The notes under the pieces are model-generated. The model was given only the letters and a program-made list of their open reading frames with translations, was not told the DNA's origin and made no database searches. The translations under genes and the position numbers were made by a program. 64,000 nt of DNA from a bacterium (GTDB lineage: Bacteria; Auribacterota; Auribacteria; Auribacterales; Auribacteraceae), in assembly GCA_024233545.1 (NCBI GenBank), contig JACKPL010000002.1, positions 124,001 through 188,000 of the forward strand, read 5' to 3'. How positions within the stretch are numbered: position 1 is the first letter of the stretch; the number at the start of each line of letters is the position of its first letter. Shown in pieces: positions 44,374 to 53,724 of the stretch.

Positions 44374-45009
44374 ATGCACACATTATTACATATTGTTGCA
44401 ACGCCGCGCGAAGACCAATCGCGCACACTGCAGGTGTCTCGGGAATTTGTGAGCGCATTGCAGGCAAAACATACAAAACTCCGCATTGATACGCTGAACG
44501 TATTTACAGAATCTTTGCCGGATTTAACCGTTCAGCGCATTGCAGGGAAAAGCATGCTGATGGCTGGAAAGGAATTATCCAAACCGCTCGAAGAACCATG
44601 GAAACCGATTGAATGCCACATACAGCGGTTTATTTCGGCGGATATGTACCTTCTGTCTTCGCCAATGTGGAATTTTTCTATACCATACCGTTTAAAACAG
44701 TATTTGGATGTTATTATACAGCCGCGGTATTTGTTTCGATATGGACTCAATGGGCCTGAAGGATTGGTCAGAGGGAAAAAAATGCTTGTCATTGCGAGCA
44801 GAGGTGGGGATTACAGCCCTGAATCGCCGATTCATTCATATGATTTTCAGGAACCGTATTTACGCACGGTTTTCGGATTTATCGGCATAACCGATGTGCA
44901 GTTTATCTGTATTCAGCCGGTCGATGCCCGAGGGCCTGAGGTAGCTTCACAACGCATTGCCGATGCGAAAAAAAAGGCAGTATCTATCGCAGAAAATTGG
45001 CAGCCATAA
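44374..45009 (+). CDS. azoR: FMN-dependent NADH-azoreductase
   Basis: 211 residues, flavodoxin-like. TPREDQSRTLQVSREFV is the FMN-phosphate loop. SPMWNFSIPYRLKQYLDVI is the hallmark AzoR stretch holding the flavin ring. ASRGGDY follows at the second flavin contact. It reduces quinones and azo dyes with NADH in the cytoplasm; the physiological role is probably quinone detoxification. AAAGGAG supports the start. Monocistronic by appearance. Confidence 0.93.
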   Translation: MHTLLHIVATPREDQSRTLQVSREFVSALQAKHTKLRIDTLNVFTESLPDLTVQRIAGKSMLMAGKELSKPLEEPWKPIECHIQRFISADMYLLSSPMWNFSIPYRLKQYLDVIIQPRYLFRYGLNGPEGLVRGKKMLVIASRGGDYSPESPIHSYDFQEPYLRTVFGFIGITDVQFICIQPVDARGPEVASQRIADAKKKAVSIAENWQP

Positions 45010-45033
45010 GTATACTTACGAGGATAGTTTTGT

Positions 45034-46155
45034 TCAATTTTTTCGGTTTTTTATTTCCGGTTTGAGCCGGACAGCTTCATTTAATGCTTTGATTGCTTCA
45101 TGTTCATTTCTGATTTGCGAGTATGCCATGCTCATATTGTAGTAAGCTTCAGCAAATTGCGGGTTGAGCTTTATTGCTTGCGAATAAGCCGCAATTGCTT
45201 CATTAAACATGTTCATAGAAAACCGTACAAAACCGATATTAAAATGTGCTTCGGCGAATTCGGGGTTAATCGCAAGCGCATTTTCATATGCCTTAATTGC
45301 TTCATCATTTTTATGCTGAGCAAAGAAGGTAAGCCCTAGGTTATAATGTGCTTCAGGGAAATTTGAATTGACGCCGAGTGCGCGGTTAAACATTTCAGCC
45401 GCTTTTTCATAGTCGGCTAGTTCGTAATATTCCAATCCCATGTTATTGAGCACTTCAGGGTATTGAGGGTATGCCTCAAGGGCTTTTTCGTATACGGCAA
45501 TAGCTTTCTTATGGTGCTTCAATGCGGAGAATGCGTGTCCGAGATTATAGTATGCCTGAACAAATTTCGGGTCGATTTCTATAGTTTTATTGTACGCTTC
45601 AATGGCGTCTTCAAACTGTAATAATGTTGAATAGACGCCTCCGAGATTATAATATGCCTGAGCAAAATCAGGTTTATGTTTGATGGCATTGTTGTATGAT
45701 GCTTTAGCGTTTTCATAGCGCTTTAAACGATTGTATGCAAGGGCAAGATTGTAATGCGCCTCAGCAAAATCAGGTTTATGCTTTACGCTCAGTTCATAAG
45801 CCGTAACAGCTTTATCTAAAGAACCGTTATGAGAGTAAATGACGCCGATATTATAATATGCCGCAGAAAAAGTTGGGTCGAGATGAATCGCTTTCTCATA
45901 AAAACTGATGGCATCTTCATGCATGCCGGCGTTAAATAAAGTCACGCCGAGCGTATAGTATGCTTCGACAAATGACGGTTTAATCGCGATGGCTTTCTTA
46001 TATGCCTTGATTGCTTCGGTATAGTTTCTTTGCGAGTTATACAGAATGCCAAGGTTGATATATGCTTCAGCATTATCAGGCGTAACGGTTATTTCGCGTT
46101 TATAGTGTTCTATTCGTTCGTTAATTTCTTTGGTGTTCGCCATTGTATGAATCAT
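45034..46155 (-). CDS. TPR-repeat protein (about 10 repeats)
   Basis: 373 residues; nearly every 34 residues repeat F.EAYYNLG..Y...K...AI..Y..AI...P. This is one of the most regular TPR arrays in the window and may have grown by recent internal duplication. The ATG at 46155 has AAGGA only 2 bases before it, while ATG 46143 has 14, so the start is uncertain. No signal peptide or catalytic domain. It follows the 46173 TPR gene with 17 bp between, so they form an operon. Confidence 0.9.
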   Translation of the reverse strand: MIHTMANTKEINERIEHYKREITVTPDNAEAYINLGILYNSQRNYTEAIKAYKKAIAIKPSFVEAYYTLGVTLFNAGMHEDAISFYEKAIHLDPTFSAAYYNIGVIYSHNGSLDKAVTAYELSVKHKPDFAEAHYNLALAYNRLKRYENAKASYNNAIKHKPDFAQAYYNLGGVYSTLLQFEDAIEAYNKTIEIDPKFVQAYYNLGHAFSALKHHKKAIAVYEKALEAYPQYPEVLNNMGLEYYELADYEKAAEMFNRALGVNSNFPEAHYNLGLTFFAQHKNDEAIKAYENALAINPEFAEAHFNIGFVRFSMNMFNEAIAAYSQAIKLNPQFAEAYYNMSMAYSQIRNEHEAIKALNEAVRLKPEIKNRKN

Positions 46156-46172
46156 GTTCCTTCTTATTTCGG

Positions 46173-46700
46173 TTATTTTCTATCTATTTCATCATTGTAT
46201 AATTTTTCAGCTAAATCAGGGGCGAGGGTTTTAAGCAGTTCGTATTTTTCCATTGCTTTGCCGATGTTGCCGGTCAGAATATCTAAAAGGGCAATAAAAT
46301 AATGTGCTTCAGCGAAATGCGGGTCGATATCAACGGCTTGCTGAAAACACCGTTTTGCTTCGTCAATCCGTTTATTGTTGGTGTATACATATCCAAGCCA
46401 GTAATGCGCTTTTGGCGCATCGGGGTCTAGGCTGATTGATTTGCAGAATGTTTCGATTGCTTCAGTGTCTCGTTCCAGAGTGCCGTACACGGTGCCGAGC
46501 AAATAATGAGCATGTGCATTTGACGGGTCTAGAGCAATGGCGTTCTTGTATTCTTTTATAGATGAATGGTAATCCTCAATATCAAAATAAGCATCGCCCA
46601 ATGTGCAATGCGCTTGGGCATCCGAGGGATTACGCGTTATAACGGCTTCTAATGTGCGTATGGTGTTATGAATGTGTGCGGAGTCTTTATGTGTGTTCAT
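46173..46700 (-). CDS. TPR-repeat protein (about 4 repeats)
   Basis: 175 residues with four to five TPR repeats (AHYLLGTVYGTLERDTEAIETF) and the tail YELLKTLAPDLAEKLYN, related to the tails at 15942 and 26342. It is the first gene of a two-gene TPR operon. No export signal. Partner unknown. Confidence 0.88.
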   Translation of the reverse strand: MNTHKDSAHIHNTIRTLEAVITRNPSDAQAHCTLGDAYFDIEDYHSSIKEYKNAIALDPSNAHAHYLLGTVYGTLERDTEAIETFCKSISLDPDAPKAHYWLGYVYTNNKRIDEAKRCFQQAVDIDPHFAEAHYFIALLDILTGNIGKAMEKYELLKTLAPDLAEKLYNDEIDRK

Positions 46701-47005
46701 AATAATATCCGGTCTATTAAGATAAAAAAATAATACTTTTATAAAGCCGCAATATTACATTGAAATACTGTTAATGTAAAGGAATTTTTCCTGAATTCCC
46801 TTCGGTTTTGAGTTTAAAATGAGTGCGTGAAGCAAGAAAAGCAAAGCTATGCTTCTGAAATAGGCATAGGAGCATTCGATGCACGTTAACGAGTAAAATG
46901 CTGTGAGCAAAATCTTGACAGAATAATAGATTCTGCTATTGTATATAATTTCTGCTCCACGTAAAAAAGAATCATTATTATAAAGACTAACATGGGGATA
47001 ATATA
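46701..47005 (+). promoter_or_regulatory. Intergenic region with likely pnt promoter and operator
   Basis: 305 bp with no gene seen. A perfect -35 TTGACA (46915-46920) is followed 16 bp later by TATTGT, with TATAAT-like sequence slightly beyond. Between them lies an inverted repeat CAGAAT-5-ATTCTG (46919-46935), well placed for a repressor controlling the transhydrogenase operon. Confidence 0.55.
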
Positions 47006-48127
47006 ATGATTATAGCTATTCCGAAAGAAACCCATTCCGGTGAAACACGTATACCGATGATGCCTGAGTCGGTAGAAAAACTGATAAAAAAAGGTGCTGA
47101 AGTTTCTTTTGAATCAGGGCTGGGAACTGCAATTGGCATTAACGACGAAGAATATCTTCGGGCAGGCGCGAAGGCAGTTTCGGACAGGGCATCACTGCTG
47201 AAATCCGGTGATATCATCGTACAAATTAACCGCCCTTCAAAAGAAGATATCGCTTTATTCAAAAGAAGCGCGGTTCATATCAGTAACTTGAACCCTTTTT
47301 TTGAAAAGGATACGGTTGCCGCGCTTGCACAAGCTGGCGTTAAAGCAATCAGTATGACCATGATGCCGCGCACCACCATAGCGCAGAAAATGGATACGCT
47401 CAGTTCTCAAGCAAATCTGGGCGGATATGTGGCGGTTGTCCTTGCCGCGGAACGGTTGAATAAAATTTTTCCCATGATGATGACTCCTTCCGGCACTATC
47501 CCGCCGGCGCGTGTATTTGTAATCGGTGTCGGCGTTGCCGGTTTACAGGCAATTGCTACCGCGAAACGATTGGGCGCTCGAGTTGAGGCGTTCGATACCC
47601 GTCCGGTAGTTGAAGAGCAAGTCAAATCGCTCGGTGCAAAATTTGTTAAAATCGACCTAGGCGAAACCGGTCAGACGGCGCAAGGGTATGCCAAAGAACT
47701 TACTAAAGAACAACTTGATAAACAGCGCGATATGATGGCAAAACATTGCGCGCTCGCTGATGTTGTTATCACTACCGCTCGGTTATTCGGCAGAAAAGCG
47801 CCGCTCATTGTTACCGAACAGATAGTCAAATCGATGAAAAAAGGAAGCGTTATTGTCGATATGGCAGTTGCTGACGGCGGCAATGTTGCCGGTTCGAAGC
47901 TTGACAAAGAAGTCGATGCTGACGGCGTGCTCATTATCGGGCTGGATAATCTGCCCGGGCATGTTGCCGTTGATTCGAGCAGGATGTATTCAAGCAATAT
48001 TTGTAATTTTATTTCGCATTTTTGGGATGACAAAGAAAAAAAACTTGCCGTCAAACTCGAAGATGAAATAATGCAAGGCTGTTTGTTGACACAAGACGGA
48101 AAAATCTGTAACACAAAAATACAATAA
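47006..48127 (+). CDS. pntAA: NAD(P) transhydrogenase alpha subunit, soluble domain I
   Basis: 373 residues. The NAD(H)-binding dI domain: IAIPKETHSGETRIPMMPESVEKL at the N-terminus, then Rossmann VFVIGVGVAGLQAIATAKRLGARVEAFDTRP. It lacks the C-terminal membrane helices, which are encoded separately by pntAB, the split arrangement known from Rhodospirillum. With pntAB and pntB it uses the proton gradient to reduce NADP+ with NADH. Confidence 0.94.
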   Translation: MIIAIPKETHSGETRIPMMPESVEKLIKKGAEVSFESGLGTAIGINDEEYLRAGAKAVSDRASLLKSGDIIVQINRPSKEDIALFKRSAVHISNLNPFFEKDTVAALAQAGVKAISMTMMPRTTIAQKMDTLSSQANLGGYVAVVLAAERLNKIFPMMMTPSGTIPPARVFVIGVGVAGLQAIATAKRLGARVEAFDTRPVVEEQVKSLGAKFVKIDLGETGQTAQGYAKELTKEQLDKQRDMMAKHCALADVVITTARLFGRKAPLIVTEQIVKSMKKGSVIVDMAVADGGNVAGSKLDKEVDADGVLIIGLDNLPGHVAVDSSRMYSSNICNFISHFWDDKEKKLAVKLEDEIMQGCLLTQDGKICNTKIQ

Positions 48128-48147
48128 ATATTCTGCAAGGAGATATA

Positions 48148-48450
48148 ATGGAAACGGTAGCCATTTTTTTAGGTTTTATCTTGATTTTATCGATTTTCCT
48201 TGGATTTGAGTTAATCGCTAAAGTCCCATCAACACTGCATACGCCCTTAATGTCCGGTTCGAACGCGATTTCCGGTATTACGCTTGTCGGCGCGATTATT
48301 TCTGCCGGAACCGGCGAGGGGAATTGGGTAAGCGTTCTTTTAGGTACTCTTGCTGTCGCGTTTGCCACCATAAATGTTGTCGGCGGATATTTTGTCACCG
48401 ACCGAATGCTCGGCATGTTTCATAAAAAAGAGACGGGAGGCAAACAATGA
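48148..48450 (+). CDS. pntAB: NAD(P) transhydrogenase alpha subunit, membrane domain
   Basis: 100 residues with three to four hydrophobic helices (AIFLGFILILSIFLGFELI, GITLVGAIISAG, LAVAFATINVVGGYF). HTPLMSGSNAISGI is the conserved loop of the proton channel. AAGGAG upstream. It overlaps pntB by 4 bp. Confidence 0.94.
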   Translation: METVAIFLGFILILSIFLGFELIAKVPSTLHTPLMSGSNAISGITLVGAIISAGTGEGNWVSVLLGTLAVAFATINVVGGYFVTDRMLGMFHKKETGGKQ

Positions 48451-49826
48451 ACAGAGATGTTTTGATAAATGCAGTCTATATTATTGCGGCAATCTCCTTC
48501 ATTTTCGGCTTGAAAATGCTTAGTTCGCCTGCAACTGCGCGCAAAGGGAATCTTGTCTCGGCTGTGGGGATGCTCCTTGCAGTCGTAGTAACAATGCTCA
48601 ACAAAGAAATTATTTCGTATCAATGGATCGGTTTTGGGATAATTGCCGGTTCAGTTGCCGGCGTTTTCGCCGCGCGCCTTGTTGCAATGACGCGCATGCC
48701 TGAGATGGTTGCGTTGTTTAATGGTTTTGGCGGTTTGGCTAGTTTGCTTGTCGGTTGGGCGGTGTATCATTACCAGCCGTCGGTGAATGTGTTTACTGCC
48801 GTTACGATTTATTTGTCGGTGCTCATTGGCGGCATAACCTTTACCGGAAGCGTAGTGGCTTTTGGCAAATTAAGCGAAGTTATTACCGGTAAACCGGTCC
48901 TCTATACCGGACAGCAGATAGTTAATGCGGTATTATTGATTGGCGCGATAGCGTGCGGGGTGGTTTTTTCCATTGTGCCGGCGGCAAATTATCCGCTTTT
49001 CATTGTTTCGGTAGTGTTGTCTTTGGTTTTGGGTGTTTTAGCGGTTATTCCTATCGGCGGTGCCGATATGCCGGTGGTGATTTCATTATTGAACAGTTAT
49101 TCAGGGCTTGCGGCGTGTGCGGCGGGATTTGTCATTCAGAACAATATTCTCATTGTTGCCGGTTCTCTAGTCGGCGCAAGCGGTATAATCCTCACAAATA
49201 TAATGTGTAAGGCGATGAATCGTTCTCTGTCGAATGTTCTGTTCAGCGGGTTTGGCGCAGTAGTGAATAGCAAAGCTAAAACGAGCGTTGAGGGAGAGGT
49301 TAAGCCTATTGTAGTGGAAGATGCCTATTATATTCTGGAAGCGGCAAGGTCGGTGGTTATTGTGCCGGGGTACGGCATGGCAGTTGCCCAAGCACAGCAT
49401 GTGGTCAGAGAATTAGGAGAATTGCTCGAGGCAAATGGATGTGAAGTTAAATATGCAATCCACCCTGTTGCGGGAAGAATGCCGGGGCATATGAATGTGC
49501 TGTTGGCGGAAGCTAACGTTCCCTATGACCAGTTAGTAGAAATGGATGACATAAACCCGATGATTGAAACAGTTGACGTGTGCATGGTGGTTGGTGCAAA
49601 TGATGTTGTCAATCCGGCGGCACGCGAGGATGAATCCAGCCCGATTTACGGTATGCCGATAATCAATGTCGATTATGCCCGTACTGTCTTCGTACTAAAA
49701 CGGTCGATGGCATCTGGTTTTGCCGGCATATCGAACCCGCTTTTTTACAAAAACAATACGCGCATGCTGTTTGGAGATGCTAAACAAAGTATTCAAGGGC
49801 TGGTAAGCGAATTTAAAAACAGCTGA
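48447..49826 (+). CDS. pntB: NAD(P) transhydrogenase beta subunit
   Basis: 459 residues. About eight to nine membrane helices form the proton channel with PntAB. The C-terminal dIII domain binds NADP(H) through VIVPGYGMAVAQAQH, HPVAGRMPGHMNVLLAEANV and GANDVVNPAA. Start overlaps pntAB by ATGA, giving translational coupling. The complex supplies NADPH for biosynthesis and matches the NADP-dependent Icd in this window. Confidence 0.95.
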   Translation: MNRDVLINAVYIIAAISFIFGLKMLSSPATARKGNLVSAVGMLLAVVVTMLNKEIISYQWIGFGIIAGSVAGVFAARLVAMTRMPEMVALFNGFGGLASLLVGWAVYHYQPSVNVFTAVTIYLSVLIGGITFTGSVVAFGKLSEVITGKPVLYTGQQIVNAVLLIGAIACGVVFSIVPAANYPLFIVSVVLSLVLGVLAVIPIGGADMPVVISLLNSYSGLAACAAGFVIQNNILIVAGSLVGASGIILTNIMCKAMNRSLSNVLFSGFGAVVNSKAKTSVEGEVKPIVVEDAYYILEAARSVVIVPGYGMAVAQAQHVVRELGELLEANGCEVKYAIHPVAGRMPGHMNVLLAEANVPYDQLVEMDDINPMIETVDVCMVVGANDVVNPAAREDESSPIYGMPIINVDYARTVFVLKRSMASGFAGISNPLFYKNNTRMLFGDAKQSIQGLVSEFKNS

Positions 49827-49947
49827 TTTCTCAATTGAAGCGGGAATGAAGGCGAATAAAAAATCTGCTACCCTATTTAGTTATCTTTAATGTATCCTTC
49901 AAGAGAAGGTATATAAAAGTTAAAAGTATTGTACGGAGAGAAAGTAA

Positions 49948-50469
49948 GTGAATAGCGAAAAATCTGGAAACAAACAGTCAAAGAAACCATCGGTTGACGG
50001 CACGATAATTTGTCATTGTTTTCGGGTAACTGACAAAGTTATTGAAGAAGCAGTCCGTCAACATGGGCTTAAAACGGTGCAGGATGTTTCCCAGTCGATA
50101 AAAGCGGGAGGAGGATGCGCTACATGCCGTGTTGACATAGAAAAAATTATTGAGCGTGTCCGTACTCATTCTACCCAACAAGCATGTGCCGAACCGAAGA
50201 AAACTGAAAAAATTCCCAGTAAAAAAATATCGGAATCAGATCGAGAAACGCTCATTAAAAAAGTTCTTATGGAACAGATTCGCCCTTTGCTTCTTGCCGA
50301 TGACGGCGATTTGGAATTGGTGGAGATAACCGGTAAAACAGTGCGCATTAAAATATGGTCAAGCGATCCCGATAATCCGAAAGCTGAAGCTACGTTACTG
50401 CACAGCATAACCGGTATTCTGCATGAACTTGTTGATTCGGATATTATACTTGAAGATGTGACTTCCTGA
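49948..50469 (+). CDS. BFD-like [2Fe-2S] plus NifU C-terminal domain protein
   Basis: 173 residues from GTG 49948 (CGGAGAG upstream). Residues about 18-70 form a BFD-type [2Fe-2S] domain with ligands CHC and CATC. Residues about 95-173 match the NifU C-terminal scaffold (DDGDLELVEITGKTVRIKIW), but where that domain has its CxxC the sequence is SSDPDNPKAEATLL, with no Cys. NifU itself has IscU, BFD and C-terminal domains; here the IscU part is missing. It may be a regulatory or carrier relic. Just upstream of the ABC-F gene (38 bp). Confidence 0.8.
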   Translation: MNSEKSGNKQSKKPSVDGTIICHCFRVTDKVIEEAVRQHGLKTVQDVSQSIKAGGGCATCRVDIEKIIERVRTHSTQQACAEPKKTEKIPSKKISESDRETLIKKVLMEQIRPLLLADDGDLELVEITGKTVRIKIWSSDPDNPKAEATLLHSITGILHELVDSDIILEDVTS

Positions 50470-50507
50470 AACAGTAAATATGCATTGAAACATACGCAAA
50501 CCGCCCT

Positions 50508-52418
50508 ATGATTACTTTATCTAATATCACTATGCAGTATGGGGATAAAATCCTCTATGACAAAGTATCTCTAACACTTAAGCCCGGTGAAAAAATCGGT
50601 TTAGTCGGTGCGAATGGAAGCGGCAAGACAACGCTTTTCAATATTATTTCCCGCAAAATCCGCCCTGATAAAGGAGATATGACCCTCACAAAGAATTTTC
50701 GGGTAGGCATACTTGAACAAGAATTTTCTCCAGATCAAAACAAAACAGTGTTGGAAGAAGTCAATAGTTATGCGGTTTCTCTCGAAAAGCAGATTGATGA
50801 ACTCAAACATGAAATTTCCTTTAATAGCAACTCTCCCCAATTGCCTGCGTTATTGTCGAAATATAAAATACTGGAACATGAATTTATAGTAATCGGGGGA
50901 TATGAAGCGGAGTACCGTGCCAAAGAAGTGCTTGGCGGATTAGGGTTTACCAACGAGATGTTTAACAGGCCTTGCGGAAAACTAAGCGGCGGGCAACGCA
51001 TGCGCATCGGTATTGCACGCCTTTTGTTGGAACCGTATGATGCGATTCTGCTCGACGAACCGACAAACCACCTTGATTTGCCGTCGTTGCTGTGGTTTGA
51101 ACAATTTCTCCAGAATTATCCCGGATTAGTCGTCATGATTTCGCATGACCGGATACTGCTCAATAAAGTTGTTCGCAAAATAATTGAAATCAGCCGCCAG
51201 TCTCTTACGGTATACGACGGCAACTACGATTACTATGAACAGCAGAAAGCGCTGTTGGAAAATAAACATGAATCCACCATAAAACGACTTGAAAAAGAAC
51301 GGCAGAAAACAGAACGGTTTATAGAACGGTTTCGCGCAAAAAATACCAAAGCAACTCAAGTGCAGAGCCGCGTAAAACGGCTTGAAAAAGAATCCCCTCT
51401 CGAACATTTACGGCAGGAAAAAGTAATCGATTTTGAGTTTCCTCAACCTGAGCGCAGTGGGCATGAGGTTGTGCGGTTGTCAAAAATATCCAAAAAGTAT
51501 GGCGAAAATACAGTATTGGATAACTTCTCGGTACAAATAACGAGAGGTGAGAAAATTGCTGTTACTGGTAAAAATGGTGTCGGAAAATCGACATTAGTTA
51601 AAATTATGGCGGGGATTTTGTCTCCGGATTCAGGCGATAAGAAAATAGGTGTCAAGGTTGAAGTGGGGTATTTCTCTCAAATTCATATTGAACAATTGGA
51701 AAGCTCAAATACCATAATGGATGAAATGCTCAAAGTTCGCGGTGAAAGGACACCTACGGACGTTCGAAAAGTGCTGGGACGGTTTTTTTTCACTGGAGAT
51801 GATGTGGACAAAACGATTGGACTGCTGAGCGGCGGTGAAAAATCCCGTTTGCTGATTGCTCGGTTGATATTGTCGCCCGCAAATTTTTTGGTGATGGACG
51901 AGCCGACAAACCACTTAGATATACCAACTCAAGCAATCCTCATCGAAGCGCTTAAATCATTTACCGGAACAATATGTTTTGTCTCTCATGACCGTTATTT
52001 AATTAACAGTATCGCAACGCGGTTAATCAATTTTACTGGAGATACAATAGAAGACTATCCCGGCACATACGATGAATATTGTGCATGGAAAGAAAGCGTC
52101 TGCGAAGAAGAAAAAAATGAGAAGCATGCCGCAACAAATGCGCGAAAAGAAGAAAAAAGGCGCGAAGCAGAAGAACGGAATCGAAAATATAAGTCTCGCA
52201 AAGAAATCGACGCGAAAATTGAAAATACAGAATCAGAACTTGAAAAGCTAATGAAAGAAGAATCCGATCTGCTTGAAGAACTTGCCGATCCTGCTACCTA
52301 TCAGCAGGCAGATCGTGCCAAACAATTGAATGAACGCTATATAACCGTCAAAAAACTGATCGAAGAATTAAGCGCAGTTTGGGATGAGTTGTCCGCCGAA
52401 CGGGAACAATGGCTGTAA
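50508..52418 (+). CDS. ABC-F family ATPase (Uup-like)
   Basis: 636 residues with two ABC domains and no membrane helices. First: Walker A GANGSGKTTLFN, signature LSGGQRMRIG, Walker B ILLDEPTNHLDL. Second: GKNGVGKSTLVK, LSGGEKSRL, LVMDEPTNHLDI. Linker of about 80 charged residues and a C-terminal coiled coil from about 535, as in Uup. ABC-F proteins act on the ribosome, helping stalled or difficult translation. No SD clearly seen before ATG 50508. Confidence 0.92.
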   Translation: MITLSNITMQYGDKILYDKVSLTLKPGEKIGLVGANGSGKTTLFNIISRKIRPDKGDMTLTKNFRVGILEQEFSPDQNKTVLEEVNSYAVSLEKQIDELKHEISFNSNSPQLPALLSKYKILEHEFIVIGGYEAEYRAKEVLGGLGFTNEMFNRPCGKLSGGQRMRIGIARLLLEPYDAILLDEPTNHLDLPSLLWFEQFLQNYPGLVVMISHDRILLNKVVRKIIEISRQSLTVYDGNYDYYEQQKALLENKHESTIKRLEKERQKTERFIERFRAKNTKATQVQSRVKRLEKESPLEHLRQEKVIDFEFPQPERSGHEVVRLSKISKKYGENTVLDNFSVQITRGEKIAVTGKNGVGKSTLVKIMAGILSPDSGDKKIGVKVEVGYFSQIHIEQLESSNTIMDEMLKVRGERTPTDVRKVLGRFFFTGDDVDKTIGLLSGGEKSRLLIARLILSPANFLVMDEPTNHLDIPTQAILIEALKSFTGTICFVSHDRYLINSIATRLINFTGDTIEDYPGTYDEYCAWKESVCEEEKNEKHAATNARKEEKRREAEERNRKYKSRKEIDAKIENTESELEKLMKEESDLLEELADPATYQQADRAKQLNERYITVKKLIEELSAVWDELSAEREQWL

Positions 52419-52580
52419 TATCGTTTCATACCAAATTCATCAAAAATGAATCTAATCGAAAAAAAATATTCAATAATAATCGCATGCCGGATAAATCATT
52501 ACTTCCTTTTTTAACGCTTGTTACATAATATAGTTAATAAGGCGATAGAGACGGCATAGATAAAAAATGTTAAAACTTTC

Positions 52581-52622
52581 TTGACGTGCAAATACTTAAG
52601 TGATATATTTAAGTGCATAAAG
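52581..52622 (+). promoter_or_regulatory. Promoter with overlapping operator for the PEP-CTERM gene at 52677
   Basis: -35 TTGACG (52581-52586), an exact 17-bp spacer and -10 TATATT (52604-52609). A direct repeat TTAAGTG occurs in the spacer and just after the -10. The same bases also form the inverted repeat ACTTAA/TTAAGT around the -10, so a regulator binding there would block RNA polymerase. Confidence 0.65.
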
Positions 52623-52676
52623 GTATATGCTTTGACCTTTTAAGTAGCGCTTATAACATAATAAAGGGGTTTTGAA

Positions 52677-53666
52677 ATGAGGAAATTACAAGTAGCCGCA
52701 ATGGTGGTGTGTGCTTTGGCGCCGTGGTGTGCGCAAATATCAGAATCGGCAGTGTTGGATGAGCATTTTGGTGTATCGTTGTCTCTAACGTATAGCCCTA
52801 ATGCGGCAGGAAACCTGCGTTTTAATCGTCCAAGTTTTACGCCGAGTACTATTGGGTCGATCGATTATGTCGTTAATGACTGGTGGAATGGAAATAATAC
52901 TCAAACCGCTTCCGATGAAAATCCGACGGGCAGTTTCGGCGGGGGAAATAATGTGTCAGGCGGTGAAGCATATGATGTGGAAGCCATCTATATCGATGAT
53001 GATCCCAATAATATCTATATTGCTATTGTAACTTCTTTTGATGATCCGTGGGGAGTATCCAATGGTTCTTCTTTTTATGTCAGCGGCGATATAGCGATTG
53101 ACGTCGGGCTCAACCCAAACCATAGCGGAACTGATGCGTTTGGTTATGATTATGGTATCAATATCAATTATGAAACCCAGCAAGGTCCTGGTCAAGATGC
53201 AACCGTAAGCGGTACTCCGCCCACTTTCCCGAATTATCATAGCATGTATCGTACAAGCAATAGCGATTGGTATCTTGGAAATCCGCAGGGAGCGATTCAG
53301 GCAAGCGGTGAATATACCAATATTGACCCCAACAATGTCAATTTTTCAGGAATATTGGCTGGTTCGGTTTTTGTCGATTACCGGTTATATACTTTTCCCG
53401 GCAACCAAAAAGAAAACGGCTATGATACGTATATTATCGAAGCCGTGATTCCCCGTATTTTCTTTGGCGGGTTGAACGAAGGCGACCCGATCGGTATATC
53501 ATGGAGCCCCGGGTGCCGGAATGACGGCGGTGTATTGCATCTTTTTGGTGATATCGATACCCCGTTTGAACCGCCGTTGGCTATACCTGAACCGATGAGT
53601 ATTATTTCACTTATCACCGCATGCCTAGGATTAGGTGGGCGTTATTTGTCGAGAAAGAAAAATTAA
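52677..53666 (+). CDS. PEP-CTERM exoprotein
   Basis: 329 residues with a signal peptide (LQVAAMVVCALAPWCAQ). The mature region has alternating beta-strand character, many Asn, Asp, Gly and Tyr, and motifs such as YIDDDPNNIYIAIV that could bind calcium. It resembles heavily secreted surface proteins, with no catalytic motif recognised. The end is IPEPMSIISLITACLGLGGRY plus SRKKN, a PEP-CTERM tag (proline-glutamate-proline, hydrophobic helix, basic tail). It has its own promoter and terminator. Confidence 0.87.
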   Translation: MRKLQVAAMVVCALAPWCAQISESAVLDEHFGVSLSLTYSPNAAGNLRFNRPSFTPSTIGSIDYVVNDWWNGNNTQTASDENPTGSFGGGNNVSGGEAYDVEAIYIDDDPNNIYIAIVTSFDDPWGVSNGSSFYVSGDIAIDVGLNPNHSGTDAFGYDYGININYETQQGPGQDATVSGTPPTFPNYHSMYRTSNSDWYLGNPQGAIQASGEYTNIDPNNVNFSGILAGSVFVDYRLYTFPGNQKENGYDTYIIEAVIPRIFFGGLNEGDPIGISWSPGCRNDGGVLHLFGDIDTPFEPPLAIPEPMSIISLITACLGLGGRYLSRKKN

Positions 53667-53685
53667 GTTTTTCATATAGATATTT

Positions 53686-53724
53686 AAAAAACGGCTGTAA
53701 TTCATAAGTTACAGCCGTTTTTTA
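53686..53724. terminator. Bidirectional terminator between convergent genes
   Basis: Stem AAAAACGGCTGTAA/TTACAGCCGTTTTT with an 8-nt loop (53701-53708). A-run on one side and T-run on the other serve both the PEP-CTERM gene and the convergent membrane protein gene, whose stop (53722) lies within the T-run. Confidence 0.9.
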
